Assembly: GCA_017532155.1 (NCBI GenBank)
Contig: JAFXJP010000058.1
Location: forward strand, 1 to 38,831
From: Clostridia bacterium
GTDB taxonomy: Bacteria > Bacillota > Clostridia > Christensenellales > Aristaeellaceae
Direction of reading: 5' to 3'
Length of the DNA: 38,831 bases
Positions 6,571-15,413 of this stretch are shown here, in pieces. The number at the start of each line of letters is the position of its first letter. Positions within the stretch are counted from its first letter, which is position 1. The notes below the pieces were generated by a model. The model saw only the letters and a program-made list of their open reading frames with translations. It was not told the origin of the DNA and searched no databases. The position numbers and the translations under genes were made by a program.

Positions 6571-6659
6571 TAATATTGTGCTTCAGGTTCGTTGAATCAT
6601 ACATCGTTACCACATCAAATAATGGCACGATTATATTTATTATTAGGGGGAAATCAACA

Positions 6660-8747
6660 ATGGCTGATTACAAAACGAAAGACATCCGCAACATCGCCCT
6701 CCTGGGTCATGGCGGCGAAGGCAAGACGACGCTGGTCGAAGCCATGCTCTTCGCTGCTGGCATTACCGATCGTCAGGGCAAAGTAGAAGACGGCACCACC
6801 GTGACCGACTTTGAGCCCGAAGAGATCCGCCGCAAGTTCTCCATCAGCGCCGCCTGCGCGCCCGTTGACTGGAATGAAAAAATGCTCAATATCATCGACG
6901 TGCCCGGTTACTTCGATTTCGTTGCCGAGCAGGCTGGCCCGCTGCGCGTGGTCGAAACCGCCTGCATCGTCGTCAACGGCGTGACCGGCTTCTCCGTCGG
7001 TGCTGAAAAGGCCTTCAAGAACGCCGTTAAGCATGGCGTTGGCCGTATGTTTGCCATCAACCAGATGGACCGTGACCATGCCTCCTTCGACAAGGTCACC
7101 CAGCAGATCCGCGAGCGTCACGGCTCCTGCGTCGTGCCCGTGCTGCTGCCCATCGGCGAAGGCCCCAACTTCAAGGGCGTAGTCAACGTTCTGGAAAAGA
7201 AAGCCTACATGGGCGCCTACAATAAGATCACCGAAACCGATATCCCCGCCGATATGGCCGACAAGGTCGAGACCGCCTTTGAGTATCTGACCGAACAGGC
7301 TGCCGCTGCGGACGAAGAACTGATGCTGAAGTATCTCGAAGAGTTCACCCTGGACTATGAAGAGATCCTCACCGGCTTCCGCAAGGGCATGAAGGATGGC
7401 TCCATCGTTCCCGTCTGCGCCGTTTCCGCGCTGACCGGCGTTGGTATCGCCCCCATGATGAACCTCATGGCCAAGTATTTCCCCTCCCCCGCGCACGAGG
7501 GCATCGAGCACACTGGCTTCAACCCCCGCAACGGCGAAGTTCAGGTTCGCACCTGCACCGACGATCAGCCCTTCTCCGCTTTCGTTTACAAGACCATCGC
7601 TGACCCCTTCGTCGGCAAGCTGTCTCTTTTCCGTATTTTCTCCGGTACGCTGACCTCCGCCACCACGCTGTACAACGTCAACAAGGATAAGACCGAAAAG
7701 AGCTCTGGTATCTACATCCTGCGCGGCAAGAAGCAGATCGCCAAGCAGACCCTGCATGCCGGCGACCTGGGCGCCCTGGCCAAGCTGCAGTTCACCAACA
7801 CCGGCGATACCCTGTGCGATTACAACAACCCCATCCAGTACTCCACCCTCACCTATCCCGCTCCCTGCATGAGCAAGGCCGTATACGCCGCCAAGCAGGG
7901 CGAAGAAGATAAGGTCTTCTCCGGCCTCAACCGTCTGATGGAAGAAGATCCCTCCATCACCATCGAAAAGAACGCAGAGACCACCGAGACCATCCTCTCC
8001 GGTCAGGGCGAAATGCATCTGGACGTCATCCGCAACAAGCTGGCCGCCAAGTTCGGCGCCAACGCTGTGCTGCAGGATCCCAAGATCGCCTACCGCGAGA
8101 CCATCCGCAAGGTCGTCTCCTGCCAGGGCCGTCACAAGAAGCAGTCTGGCGGTCACGGTCAGTTCGGTGATGTGTGGATCGAGTTCCGTCCCATCGGCGA
8201 TACCAACATCGATTTCGAATTCGAAGACGCCGTTGTCGGCGGCGTTGTACCGCGCAACTTCATCCCCTCCGTCGAAAAGGGCCTGCGCGAAAACATCAAG
8301 AAGGGCGTTCTGGCCGGCTATCCCATGGTAGGCCTGCATGCCAAGCTGTACGACGGTTCCTACCATCCCGTTGACTCTTCCGAAATGGCCTTCAAGACGG
8401 CGGCCCGCATCGCCTACAAGAAGGGCTGTATGGATGCTTCCCCCGTGCTGCTGGAGCCCATCATGCACGTGGAAGTGCTCGTTCCCGATGAGTACATGGG
8501 CGATATCATGGGCGACATGAACAAACGTCGCGGCCGCATCATGGGCATGAACCAGGTGGAAGGCATGCAGCAGGTTGTTGCCGAAGCTCCCATCGCTGAA
8601 ATGTTCAAGTACGCGACCGATCTGCGTTCCATGACGCAGGCCCGCGGCTCCTTCACGATGCAGTTCGAGCGCTACGAAGAAGTTCCCGCCGATGTAGCCA
8701 AGAAGATCATCGAAAACGCCAAGAAGGACGACGAGGACGAAGAATAA
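6660..8747 (+). CDS. EF-G-like translational GTPase (EF-G2 type)
   Basis: A 695-residue protein with all five EF-G domains but divergent GTPase motifs. The P-loop is GHGGEGKTT (16-24) instead of AHIDAGKTT. The G3 box is DVPGYFDF (80-87), with Tyr84 where EF-G and EF-Tu carry the catalytic His. G4 is NQMD (134-137) instead of NKMD. The domain IV tip reads SGGHGQFGDV. This combination matches the EF-G2 subfamily seen in Thermus and many Firmicutes, whose role is uncertain: ribosome binding and GTP hydrolysis are known for some members, and it does not simply replace EF-G. The start at 6660 follows GGGGG (6645-6650). Codon use is strongly biased to C-ending codons, suggesting high expression. 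Automated pipelines often label this gene fusA; the main EF-G is probably elsewhere in the genome. Confidence 0.9.
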   Translation: MADYKTKDIRNIALLGHGGEGKTTLVEAMLFAAGITDRQGKVEDGTTVTDFEPEEIRRKFSISAACAPVDWNEKMLNIIDVPGYFDFVAEQAGPLRVVETACIVVNGVTGFSVGAEKAFKNAVKHGVGRMFAINQMDRDHASFDKVTQQIRERHGSCVVPVLLPIGEGPNFKGVVNVLEKKAYMGAYNKITETDIPADMADKVETAFEYLTEQAAAADEELMLKYLEEFTLDYEEILTGFRKGMKDGSIVPVCAVSALTGVGIAPMMNLMAKYFPSPAHEGIEHTGFNPRNGEVQVRTCTDDQPFSAFVYKTIADPFVGKLSLFRIFSGTLTSATTLYNVNKDKTEKSSGIYILRGKKQIAKQTLHAGDLGALAKLQFTNTGDTLCDYNNPIQYSTLTYPAPCMSKAVYAAKQGEEDKVFSGLNRLMEEDPSITIEKNAETTETILSGQGEMHLDVIRNKLAAKFGANAVLQDPKIAYRETIRKVVSCQGRHKKQSGGHGQFGDVWIEFRPIGDTNIDFEFEDAVVGGVVPRNFIPSVEKGLRENIKKGVLAGYPMVGLHAKLYDGSYHPVDSSEMAFKTAARIAYKKGCMDASPVLLEPIMHVEVLVPDEYMGDIMGDMNKRRGRIMGMNQVEGMQQVVAEAPIAEMFKYATDLRSMTQARGSFTMQFERYEEVPADVAKKIIENAKKDDEDEE

Positions 8748-8760
8748 TTCTTCCAAATAC

Positions 8761-8790
8761 AAGGCCGCCGGTTTTCCGGCGGCCTTTTTC
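8761..8790 (+). terminator. Terminator of the EF-G-like gene
   Basis: AAGGCCGCCGG (8761-8771) pairs perfectly with CCGGCGGCCTT (8776-8786) around a TTTT loop and is followed by TTTC. Confidence 0.95.
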
Positions 8791-8869
8791 ATTCTTTTAC
8801 ATTTCTCTGCATGATTTTTCCATCCTGCCGCGTTATATAAGCAGAAACATCTCAAAGGAGAAAACGCCC

Positions 8870-10678
8870 ATGCGGAAACTGATCTGTCTTTTGCTGGTCT
8901 GCCTTTTGTGCGTTCCTGCACATGCAGAAGAAGCCCCCTCTCACTTGTACCACTTCACCTCCGCCGCCGAAGCACCCAAGGAAATTGCCGCCGATATCAC
9001 CCATCTGTTTGGCGATGACGTCACCTATATCGACGGCTATGCCAACATGCGCTTTGGACGCTGGGAACACGGCCAGGCTATTCTCAAGGATGCGCAGGGT
9101 TATATTCTGTGCACCTTTTCCTATGCAGGCAATGACGCGCCCTCTGTCTGGAAGATTGAATACTCCCGCACAGCGCTCCGGCAGGATATGCTTCCCACCC
9201 TTCTGCCCGAGGCCGTGGAATACGGCTATGACGATTATCAGGTCAGTCAGTTTGATGGCTGCCACAGCTTTAAAATCGTCTATGATGATCTGACCTATCA
9301 TTGGTTTCACGGCACCCATGGCTGGATGATGAGCACCATTACCATCCCCAGAGAAAACCTGCAATTATCCGTCAGCAGCCAGGCCATCACGCGCTACCAT
9401 TTGGATAACAGCGTCAGCTATACGCCGCAGGCGCAATCGGTATTCAACGTCTATTCTGCCACCCTTGCCGACTTTGACATTTCCATTTTCCCCACCACCT
9501 GGGAAGAAGCCGTACAGCTGAGCGAAGCAACTGCCTATGCCGACAAAACGCAGGCTATCACCACCTATACGCCCTGGGATTATGACGATTTTAATATCGA
9601 ATATGCCGATGGCGTGCCGCTCATCCGCCTGTATGCAGCCCCCAGCCGCGACAGCAAAATTATCGCACAGCTCTTTGATTACGTGGAGGTCGAAATTCTC
9701 GATCATGAGGATTATTCCTCCGGCAGCATCGTCAATGACTGGTATCTGATCAGCATCCACGATATCACCGGCTGGATACAGCGCGACAATCTGCTGATCG
9801 GCTCAGAGCGCGCCGCCGCCTGGCACTGGTTGGGCCAATACGCGCTGGTATACGGTTCGTCAGCGCAAACTAAGCAGCCCATTTACTCCCGCGCCAACCG
9901 CACCTCCCCCTCTGCCTATCTCCCGGTCAATACCCGCGTTTACGTCCAGCTGATTACTGACGACGGCCGTTTTCTCGTGCGCGACAATCAGGAAGCACTG
10001 TGCTGGATGGACCCCGATACCGTCTGCCAGACAGATAACCTGCACGACGGCTACATTTACAGCGAAGATCCCGCCCGCCGACTCAATCTGCGCAAAGGCC
10101 CGGGCACGCAATATGACAGCATCGGCAAGTATTACAGCGGCACGCGCGTGGTATTCCTGCTGGATACGCAGCCCGTCCGCGGCTGGAGTCACGTCATTAT
10201 TGAAGGCGTATCCGGTTGGGTAGACAGCGATTATCTGCTCACCTATTCCGATTACAGCGGCCGCGAATGGCTGCCGCCCATGGGGAAAGTGCAGGGCGTA
10301 AATGAAAAAGGCCTTAACCTGCGCACAGCGCCCAGCAAGACCGCCGAAATCATCGCTTCTTATCCAGTAGGAACAGGCGTCGAAATTCTGGGCATTTACG
10401 ATTCCATCTGGGCGCATGTGCGCTTGCAGGACGGCTCTTCCGGCTATATGATGCTGCAGTACCTTGGCGGCGAGCCTGAAAAGGCCGCGAAGAACAGCTT
10501 CACCGTCACACGGAATACGGCGCTTACCGATTTTGACGGCAATGTGCTCTTTGAACTCAAGAAGGGTGACCGCATTTCCGTTACCGAGCGCCCCATCGAA
10601 GGCGGCAAGGAAAGCTTCTGGATCAACGTCGGCGAAATATACGGCCTTTTCCCCGCCGACGCAGCAAATTTCTGGTAA
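8870..10678 (+). CDS. Secreted protein with several bacterial SH3 domains
   Basis: A 602-residue protein with a clear signal peptide (MRKLICLLLVCLLCVPAHA, cleavage probably after residue 19). Residues ~25-235 form a domain I do not recognise. Downstream are four SH3b-like repeats: VPLIRLYAAPSRDSKI... (about 245-305), KQPIYSRANRTSP... (about 335-385), RRLNLRKGPGTQYDSIG... (about 400-460) and KGLNLRTAPSKTAEII... (about 475-540). The LNLRKGPG/LNLRTAPS cores and closing GWVDSDYL/GYMMLQYL are typical. SH3b domains usually bind peptidoglycan or cell-surface polymers. No catalytic domain (NlpC/P60, amidase) is visible, so it may be a wall-bound or sensory protein. The start is supported by AAAGGAG (8854-8860). 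It is probably monocistronic. Confidence 0.85.
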   Translation: MRKLICLLLVCLLCVPAHAEEAPSHLYHFTSAAEAPKEIAADITHLFGDDVTYIDGYANMRFGRWEHGQAILKDAQGYILCTFSYAGNDAPSVWKIEYSRTALRQDMLPTLLPEAVEYGYDDYQVSQFDGCHSFKIVYDDLTYHWFHGTHGWMMSTITIPRENLQLSVSSQAITRYHLDNSVSYTPQAQSVFNVYSATLADFDISIFPTTWEEAVQLSEATAYADKTQAITTYTPWDYDDFNIEYADGVPLIRLYAAPSRDSKIIAQLFDYVEVEILDHEDYSSGSIVNDWYLISIHDITGWIQRDNLLIGSERAAAWHWLGQYALVYGSSAQTKQPIYSRANRTSPSAYLPVNTRVYVQLITDDGRFLVRDNQEALCWMDPDTVCQTDNLHDGYIYSEDPARRLNLRKGPGTQYDSIGKYYSGTRVVFLLDTQPVRGWSHVIIEGVSGWVDSDYLLTYSDYSGREWLPPMGKVQGVNEKGLNLRTAPSKTAEIIASYPVGTGVEILGIYDSIWAHVRLQDGSSGYMMLQYLGGEPEKAAKNSFTVTRNTALTDFDGNVLFELKKGDRISVTERPIEGGKESFWINVGEIYGLFPADAANFW

Positions 10679-10686
10679 ATTTCCCC

Positions 10687-10715
10687 TTGACATTCAGCCT
10701 CTTTGTGACTATGAT
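10687..10715 (+). promoter_or_regulatory. Sigma-A promoter of the permease gene
   Basis: A perfect TTGACA (10687-10692), a 17-bp spacer and TATGAT (10710-10715), with a leader of about 43 nt to the ATG at 10765. Confidence 0.85.
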
Positions 10716-10764
10716 GGATACCGTTTTTTGAATTCATCAGTTTGTCGAAAAGAGGCTGTTTTTC

Positions 10765-11895
10765 ATGTCTGCTGTTCAAAAGATTGTCCCCTTCCTGCGC
10801 AAAAACGCCGTGCTGGTCATCGCCTTTGTGCTGGCGACAATTTCTGCCTGCATTGTGCCGCCGGATGCGCAGTATGCATCCTACTACGATCTGAAAACAC
10901 TTTGCTGCCTGTTTGTCACCCTGGCGGTTGTCTGCGCGCTGAAAAACATCCATTTCTTTTCCATTCTGGCGCATCGCATCATCATCCTCACCGGCACGGC
11001 GCGCACAGCCGCGCTGGCGCTGATTTATATTACCTTTATCGGCTCCATGCTGATTGCCAATGACATGGCGCTGATCACTTTCCTGCCGCTGGGCTACTTT
11101 ATCTTTTCTGTTGCCGGCACAAAAAAGGATCTGGCCACCATCTTTATCCTGCAGAACATTGCCGCCAATCTGGGCGGTATGCTCACGCCTTTTGGCAATC
11201 CGCAAAACCTGTATCTCTACACCGTCTATGATATTCCCACCGGCGAATTCATGCGCATCATGTTCTGGCCCTTCCTGGTGTCCATTGTGCTGGTGACCGC
11301 CTGCTGCCTGTTCATTCCCAACCGCAACCTGCGCATCGCCTCCACCGCCAAGGGCGATGAACATAAGCTGCCTGCCGTGCGCACAGCCTTTTATATCACG
11401 CTTTTCATGATGACCATCCTGATGGTCTTCCGTCTGCTGCCGGCCTGGCTGGTACTCATCTGCGTGGTCGTTTCGCTGCTTTTCTCCGACCGCAAGGCGC
11501 TGAAAATGGTGGACTACGGCTTGCTCCTCACCTTCGTATGCTTTTTTACCTTTGCCGGCAATATGGCGCGCATTGCGCCGGTGCGCGATCTGTTCAGCAG
11601 CCTGCTTGAAAAAAGCACCCTGCTGACCGCCGTACTCTCCTGCCAGTGCATCAGCAATGTGCCTTCCGCCATCCTGCTGTCGCAGTTTACCAGCAATTAT
11701 CCCGCGCTGCTGGTGGGCGTTAATATCGGCGGCGCCGGCACGCTGATTGCCTCGCTGGCCAGCCTGATCACCTTCCGCGAATATACCGCCCATCACCGCG
11801 ACGAAACAAAGAATTACCTGCTGCGCTTCTCTGCATTCAACTTCGGTTTCCTTGCAATCCTCACGCTTTTTTCTGTATTTATCCTCAAAATCTAA
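10765..11895 (+). CDS. ArsB/SLC13 (ion transporter superfamily) permease
   Basis: A 376-residue integral membrane protein with about ten hydrophobic segments and no signal peptide. The signature NIAANLGGMLTPFGNPQNLYLY (about 129-150) is the conserved re-entrant loop of the ArsB/NhaD/DASS superfamily, and CISNVPSAILLSQF (about 294-307) is the matching loop of the second half. Members move arsenite, citrate or other dicarboxylates, sulfate or Na+/H+. The substrate cannot be chosen from sequence, and no arsenic genes lie nearby. The protein is somewhat shorter than the usual ~420 residues. It has its own strong promoter and appears monocistronic. Confidence 0.85.
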   Translation: MSAVQKIVPFLRKNAVLVIAFVLATISACIVPPDAQYASYYDLKTLCCLFVTLAVVCALKNIHFFSILAHRIIILTGTARTAALALIYITFIGSMLIANDMALITFLPLGYFIFSVAGTKKDLATIFILQNIAANLGGMLTPFGNPQNLYLYTVYDIPTGEFMRIMFWPFLVSIVLVTACCLFIPNRNLRIASTAKGDEHKLPAVRTAFYITLFMMTILMVFRLLPAWLVLICVVVSLLFSDRKALKMVDYGLLLTFVCFFTFAGNMARIAPVRDLFSSLLEKSTLLTAVLSCQCISNVPSAILLSQFTSNYPALLVGVNIGGAGTLIASLASLITFREYTAHHRDETKNYLLRFSAFNFGFLAILTLFSVFILKI

Positions 11896-11918
11896 CCTCA
11901 ACAAAATACCGACAAATC

Positions 11919-11946
11919 TTGACAAGCATCCAATCTATGCTATAAT
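11919..11946 (+). promoter_or_regulatory. Strong sigma-A promoter of the DUF1508 gene
   Basis: Perfect TTGACA (11919-11924) and perfect TATAAT (11941-11946), separated by 16 bp, with a leader of about 28 nt. Confidence 0.9.
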
Positions 11947-11981
11947 AAAGTATCATTATATTCATGAAAGGTGCGTTAACC

Positions 11982-12353
11982 ATGGGCTATTTTGTTGTTC
12001 GCAAAACCAATACTGGTGTTAAGTTCGATCTGCACGCCGGCAATCACGAAGTGATCGCCACCAGCGAAGTCTACGCTTCCGACGCCTCCTGCAAGAAGGG
12101 CATCGCCAGCGTTCGCCGCAATGCTCCCGTTGCGGGCGTTCAGGATCTGACCGAAGAACCCGTCGCCACCGTACACTGCCCCAAGTTCGAAGTGTACAAG
12201 GATAAGGGCGGCGAATTCCGCTTCCGCCTGAAGGCCACCAACGGCCAGATCATCGCCGTCTCCGAAGGCTACACCAGCATGGCTGGCTGCCTGAATGGCA
12301 TCGAGAGCGTCCGCAAGAACGCCCCCGAAGGCGAAGTCAATGTTCAGGAATAA
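11982..12353 (+). CDS. DUF1508 (YegP-like) tandem-repeat protein
   Basis: A 123-residue soluble protein made of two DUF1508 units. The first (about 1-50) starts GYFVVRKTNTGVKFDLHAGN and ends with CKKGIASVRRNAP. The second (about 69-118) starts KFEVYKDKGGEFRFRLKATN and ends with CLNGIESVRKNAP. The double-unit architecture and the -GIxSVRxNAP- ending are those of E. coli YegP, a small protein of unknown function. I chose ATG 11982 over ATG 11964 because the AAAGGTG ribosome site lies between them. A near-consensus promoter and C-biased codons suggest an abundant protein. It is a single-gene unit closed by a terminator. Confidence 0.9.
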   Translation: MGYFVVRKTNTGVKFDLHAGNHEVIATSEVYASDASCKKGIASVRRNAPVAGVQDLTEEPVATVHCPKFEVYKDKGGEFRFRLKATNGQIIAVSEGYTSMAGCLNGIESVRKNAPEGEVNVQE

Positions 12354-12364
12354 TTCGCCAAACA

Positions 12365-12393
12365 AAAAGCCCCTCAAACCGGGGGCTTTTTGC
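12365..12393 (+). terminator. Terminator of the DUF1508 gene
   Basis: AAAAGCCCC (12365-12373) pairs with GGGGCTTTT (12382-12390), with T continuing to 12391. It sits just ahead of the LRR gene, whose transcription may depend on read-through. Confidence 0.9.
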
Positions 12394-12410
12394 GTATAAA
12401 GGAGGCTTTT

Positions 12411-13466
12411 ATGAAGCAGTTTCTTTTGTTATTGCTGGTGTTCGCGCTGCTGCCTATCGCAGTCCATGCAGCCGTTCCTTCCGAAACCGACGCAGAATAC
12501 ACCTATTACTTCATTGATGATTTCATTTATGTCGGAAAATATACCGGTGAAGGCGGCACAGTCACCATCCCTTCACAGTATAAGGATCTGCCCGTCCGCG
12601 GCGTGGATGGCTATGCTTTCCAGAACTGCGAAACAATTACTGAGCTCATCATTCCCGAAGGCATTACCTATGTTGGCTCGCACGCCTTCCAAGGCTGCAA
12701 GAACCTGACGGCAATCTCTCTGCCCTCTACACTCACGACCATCGATGACGGCGCTTTCCAGGATTGCATCAGTCTGGACAATCTCTTTATTCCAGCCACC
12801 ATCAAAACCTTTAATATAAATGTTTTCCGCGGCTGCACTTCCCTTAAGAACGTCACCCTCGAGGAGGGCATGACCGTATTGCCCACGCAAATCTTCTATG
12901 AATGCATCGCGCTTGAAACGATTGTGCTGCCAAGCACCATAACAGAAATTCAAAACGGCGCGCTGCGCACCTGCGTCAGCCTAAAAAATGTTACGCTGCC
13001 CGAAAATCTTCTCATTCTGGGCGAAAATGCATTTCGCGAATGCGGCAGTCTGGAAGAAATCACCCTGCCTGACTCACTGATCGAAATCGGTGAAGCCTGC
13101 TTTATGCAAACCGCCCTCAAGTCGCTCGTCCTTCCTGAAAGCATCACATCCGTCCCCTTCCAGCTGTGCATGAGCATAAACCATCTGGAAAATGTCACGC
13201 TCGGCAGTGCTGTCACAGCCATCGCAGATAATGCTTTTCAAGGCTGCGGTTATCTGAAGACGATCAACCTGCCTGATACCCTTGAATCCATCGGCCAGTG
13301 GGCTTTCAACATGTGCTTCCGACTGGAAAACATAACCCTGCCCGCCTCGCTTACTGAAATCGGCATGGACGCCTTTGGCGCCTGCCGCTCGCTCACCGTC
13401 AGCGTAACGCCCGGCAGCTATGCGGAAAGCTACGCCGCCCAGGCCGGCCTCACGCTTGCTGAGTAA
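12411..13466 (+). CDS. Secreted leucine-rich repeat protein (BspA/LRR_5 type)
   Basis: A 351-residue protein with a signal peptide (MKQFLLLLLVFALLPIAVHA), a short leading region resembling the tyrosine-rich start of LRR_5 proteins (YTYYFIDDFIYVGKYTGEGG), then about twelve ~23-residue repeats of the form [AV]FxxCxxLxxIxLPxxLxxIxxx. The repeats are the Treponema pallidum/BspA subclass, found in secreted or surface proteins that bind host or matrix proteins or other cells. There is no LPXTG or other anchor at the C terminus (ends GLTLAE), so it is probably released or loosely attached. The start at 12411 follows AAAGGAGG. No obvious promoter lies between it and the preceding terminator. Confidence 0.92.
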   Translation: MKQFLLLLLVFALLPIAVHAAVPSETDAEYTYYFIDDFIYVGKYTGEGGTVTIPSQYKDLPVRGVDGYAFQNCETITELIIPEGITYVGSHAFQGCKNLTAISLPSTLTTIDDGAFQDCISLDNLFIPATIKTFNINVFRGCTSLKNVTLEEGMTVLPTQIFYECIALETIVLPSTITEIQNGALRTCVSLKNVTLPENLLILGENAFRECGSLEEITLPDSLIEIGEACFMQTALKSLVLPESITSVPFQLCMSINHLENVTLGSAVTAIADNAFQGCGYLKTINLPDTLESIGQWAFNMCFRLENITLPASLTEIGMDAFGACRSLTVSVTPGSYAESYAAQAGLTLAE

Positions 13467-13474
13467 TAACAAGC

Positions 13475-13501
13475 AAAAACCCGCCATTGGCGGGTTTTTT
13501 G
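13475..13501. terminator. Bidirectional terminator between the LRR and SpoIIP-type genes
   Basis: AAAAACCCGCC (13475-13485) pairs with GGCGGGTTTTT (13489-13499) around an ATT loop. The flanking A and T runs let it work for both convergent genes. Confidence 0.93.
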
Positions 13502-14587
13502 CTATTTTTTCTTCTTTTTCCCCATCAATCCGCCCGTCATTTCACGCGCATCGTCCTTCATCTTCTGCATTGCCGCCTTGCCGCTGCCCGTGGCGACCAG
13601 CGCAAAAATGATCACACCTACCACCACAGCGCCCAAAATCCAGCCGATGCTGGAAAATGCGCTTTTGTCGCGTTCCTGTGCGTTGGTTTTTTCATGAGTC
13701 ACGCTCTGCGCCGCACCAGACACGCCGCCATACAGCGTTTTTTGAATCGCCTCGGCCATGTACTGCGTGCTGCGGGTGGGCAATTGCTTATCAATGGTAT
13801 GCGTACCAAATTCCAGCAACACCGCATTGGGCGACAAATCCTGATTATATGAGCCCTTGCCGATGTAAATATCCCGAATCAATTCCGGATACAGTTCATC
13901 CGCTACCGCCTTGATTTCCACCGCAAAGGCCTTGTTCTCAGCAGAATTCTGATTGGATCTGCCCACCAGCAGCCGCACCATGCTGGCTTCCTCGCCATTG
14001 ATGCTCGTTTCATATTCGCCGGGATCCTCAATGCCATCGCGATGTATATCAAAAATCGCATCCACATTATTTTTCAAGAGCGTTTCCGCCGTCGCACGGC
14101 TGCGCTTGTAGGCGCCTGAATCATGCGGATGATGCGTCTCGTCATCATAATATACCGTCACGCCCAGCTTTTCAAAGTTCTCTTTCAGCGCCTCTGCCAC
14201 ATCATAAATACTGCCACGCGGCGTCTCGCTGTGCGTTCCGTCATTGGGCTCGTAACTTTCATCGCTGTGCGTGCAATAAATTGCCACCGCCTGCCCGCCG
14301 CCAGACACCGGCTGGGTGAGGTTGCCGTCGCGCAGCCATTCCACGCTGGGCATGGGATAATCCCCCTGCAGCTGTGCTACCGCCGTCAGCGTCTTTTCGT
14401 CAACAGACTGCACTACATAATGCTTGTTCTGCCGGGAAATGTATTCATCTCCAGCCTCGGGCAAGCCAACGTAATAGGTGATCACCGCTCCCGCATCGTC
14501 GGTAATGGTAAAGGTATTCTCCTCCGCCTGCGCGCCACTCAGCAAGCACATCAGCAGTGCCGCGCACAGCCACAGCCGTTTACTCAT
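13502..14587 (-). CDS. SpoIIP-family cell-wall amidase paralogue with C-terminal membrane anchor
   Basis: A 361-residue exported protein: signal peptide (about 1-20), an extended N-terminal domain (about 25-105), then SpoIIP-type catalytic blocks CTHSDESYEP (about 109-118), FDIHRDGI and LEFGTHTIDKQL (near 266). The C terminus has a transmembrane helix (about 315-335) and a Lys-rich cytoplasmic tail. The catalytic blocks match SpoIIP, but HTH becomes THS and AGNNQNT becomes FGTHTID. The architecture, with a C-terminal anchor rather than an N-terminal linker, also differs from the canonical copy at 4786-5652. I chose ATG 14587, which follows AAAGGAGGA; a longer frame begins upstream of that site. 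The start overlaps the stop of the DUF1614 gene by 8 bases, so the two are coupled. It may act in engulfment or in another wall-remodelling step. Confidence 0.85.
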   Translation of the reverse strand: MSKRLWLCAALLMCLLSGAQAEENTFTITDDAGAVITYYVGLPEAGDEYISRQNKHYVVQSVDEKTLTAVAQLQGDYPMPSVEWLRDGNLTQPVSGGGQAVAIYCTHSDESYEPNDGTHSETPRGSIYDVAEALKENFEKLGVTVYYDDETHHPHDSGAYKRSRATAETLLKNNVDAIFDIHRDGIEDPGEYETSINGEEASMVRLLVGRSNQNSAENKAFAVEIKAVADELYPELIRDIYIGKGSYNQDLSPNAVLLEFGTHTIDKQLPTRSTQYMAEAIQKTLYGGVSGAAQSVTHEKTNAQERDKSAFSSIGWILGAVVVGVIIFALVATGSGKAAMQKMKDDAREMTGGLMGKKKKK

Positions 14588-15236
14588 GGTCTTCCTCCTT
14601 TCGCGGGTCATGCACCCGCCGGCTCTCTGCCTTCACGCCGCGCATGCGCGCTGCGCGCTCCATTACTTCTCCTATCAGTTCGCAAAGCAATACTGCTGAC
14701 AATCCGCTGATCACCGCCGTATCAAATATCCCCGCGCCTCCCAGTCTCAACGTCTGACTGATACCGGAAGACCACACCACAATCGCGTTGATCACATCGG
14801 CCAGAAGCACGCCCGCCACGCCGCTTATAAATGCGCCGCGCCGTGAATGTCCAAATACAAAGCCTGACAAACCGCCCACAATGCCGCACAGATAGACCGG
14901 ATCGATGAAAATTTTCTCCGGCTCATCCGGCATGATGCGCCCCAGCAAATATACAATTCCGCCGGTAACCACCGCGCCCATCACCGCACGCACGCGCTCA
15001 TCATTTTCTGCGCGCAAAAGCAGGTACAGGCACACGCCCAGAGGAATCACCGCGCCGCCCACATTGATGCGTACCAGACCAAAATCAATATCCGGCAAAA
15101 GTCCGCCCACAAACATGGCCGCAATTATCACAAGTGCTGCCCGATCAGTCAGATGCATTCTGTCCAGCACGCGCTGTCCGACGCCCAACAGCACCAGTAT
15201 AGCCGTACCAGACAGCAAAATCGAACCTAACGTCAT
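14580..15236 (-). CDS. DUF1614 family membrane protein
   Basis: A 218-residue protein with about six hydrophobic segments. The motif GQRVLDRMHLTDRAALVIIAAMFVGGLLPDIDF (about 20-52) is the conserved head of DUF1614, a family of unknown function frequent in Firmicutes. Later segments are LCGIVGGLSGFVFGHSRRGAF and GGAGIFDTAVISGLSAVLLCEL. The start at 15236 is preceded by GGAGGA. Its last codons overlap the start of the SpoIIP-type gene, implying joint production and perhaps a membrane complex with that enzyme. A sigma-E-like promoter could be forced upstream, but the match was too poor to annotate. Confidence 0.85.
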   Translation of the reverse strand: MTLGSILLSGTAILVLLGVGQRVLDRMHLTDRAALVIIAAMFVGGLLPDIDFGLVRINVGGAVIPLGVCLYLLLRAENDERVRAVMGAVVTGGIVYLLGRIMPDEPEKIFIDPVYLCGIVGGLSGFVFGHSRRGAFISGVAGVLLADVINAIVVWSSGISQTLRLGGAGIFDTAVISGLSAVLLCELIGEVMERAARMRGVKAESRRVHDPRKEEDHE

Positions 15237-15413
15237 TCCCGTTTCCTCCGTTTTCCGTTTGGTATTATCTTGTCCTGTCCGCCCGCGTTTATGCCGGAAT
15301 TGAAATGCTTTATGAATTTAGACATATTTCCCTTTTAATCGTGACGATTTTATGGTATGATATAGATTGAGTAAGTGAATCCCTCTGTATTTTTGAAAGG
15401 AGCCTGTGCTCTT

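Noticed and set aside
6571-6659. Riboswitch or leader peptide ahead of the EF-G-like gene
   Set aside because: The ~80-nt leader has no stable stem with a terminator or conserved core; only a plain ribosome site is visible.
6654-8921. 755-residue open frame antisense to the EF-G-like gene
   Set aside because: It is a shadow of a highly C-biased gene on the other strand; the translation is Gly/His/Ala-rich with no family signal, and no ribosome site precedes it.
10444-11925. 493-residue minus-strand frame
   Set aside because: Antisense to the SLC13-type permease and the end of the SH3 gene; low-complexity Gln/His/Gly content and no start signal.
15237-15330. Possible sigma-E promoter for the DUF1614/SpoIIP-type pair
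   Set aside because: TCATAAA-N15-CATAAACG has several mismatches in both elements; such a match is expected by chance.
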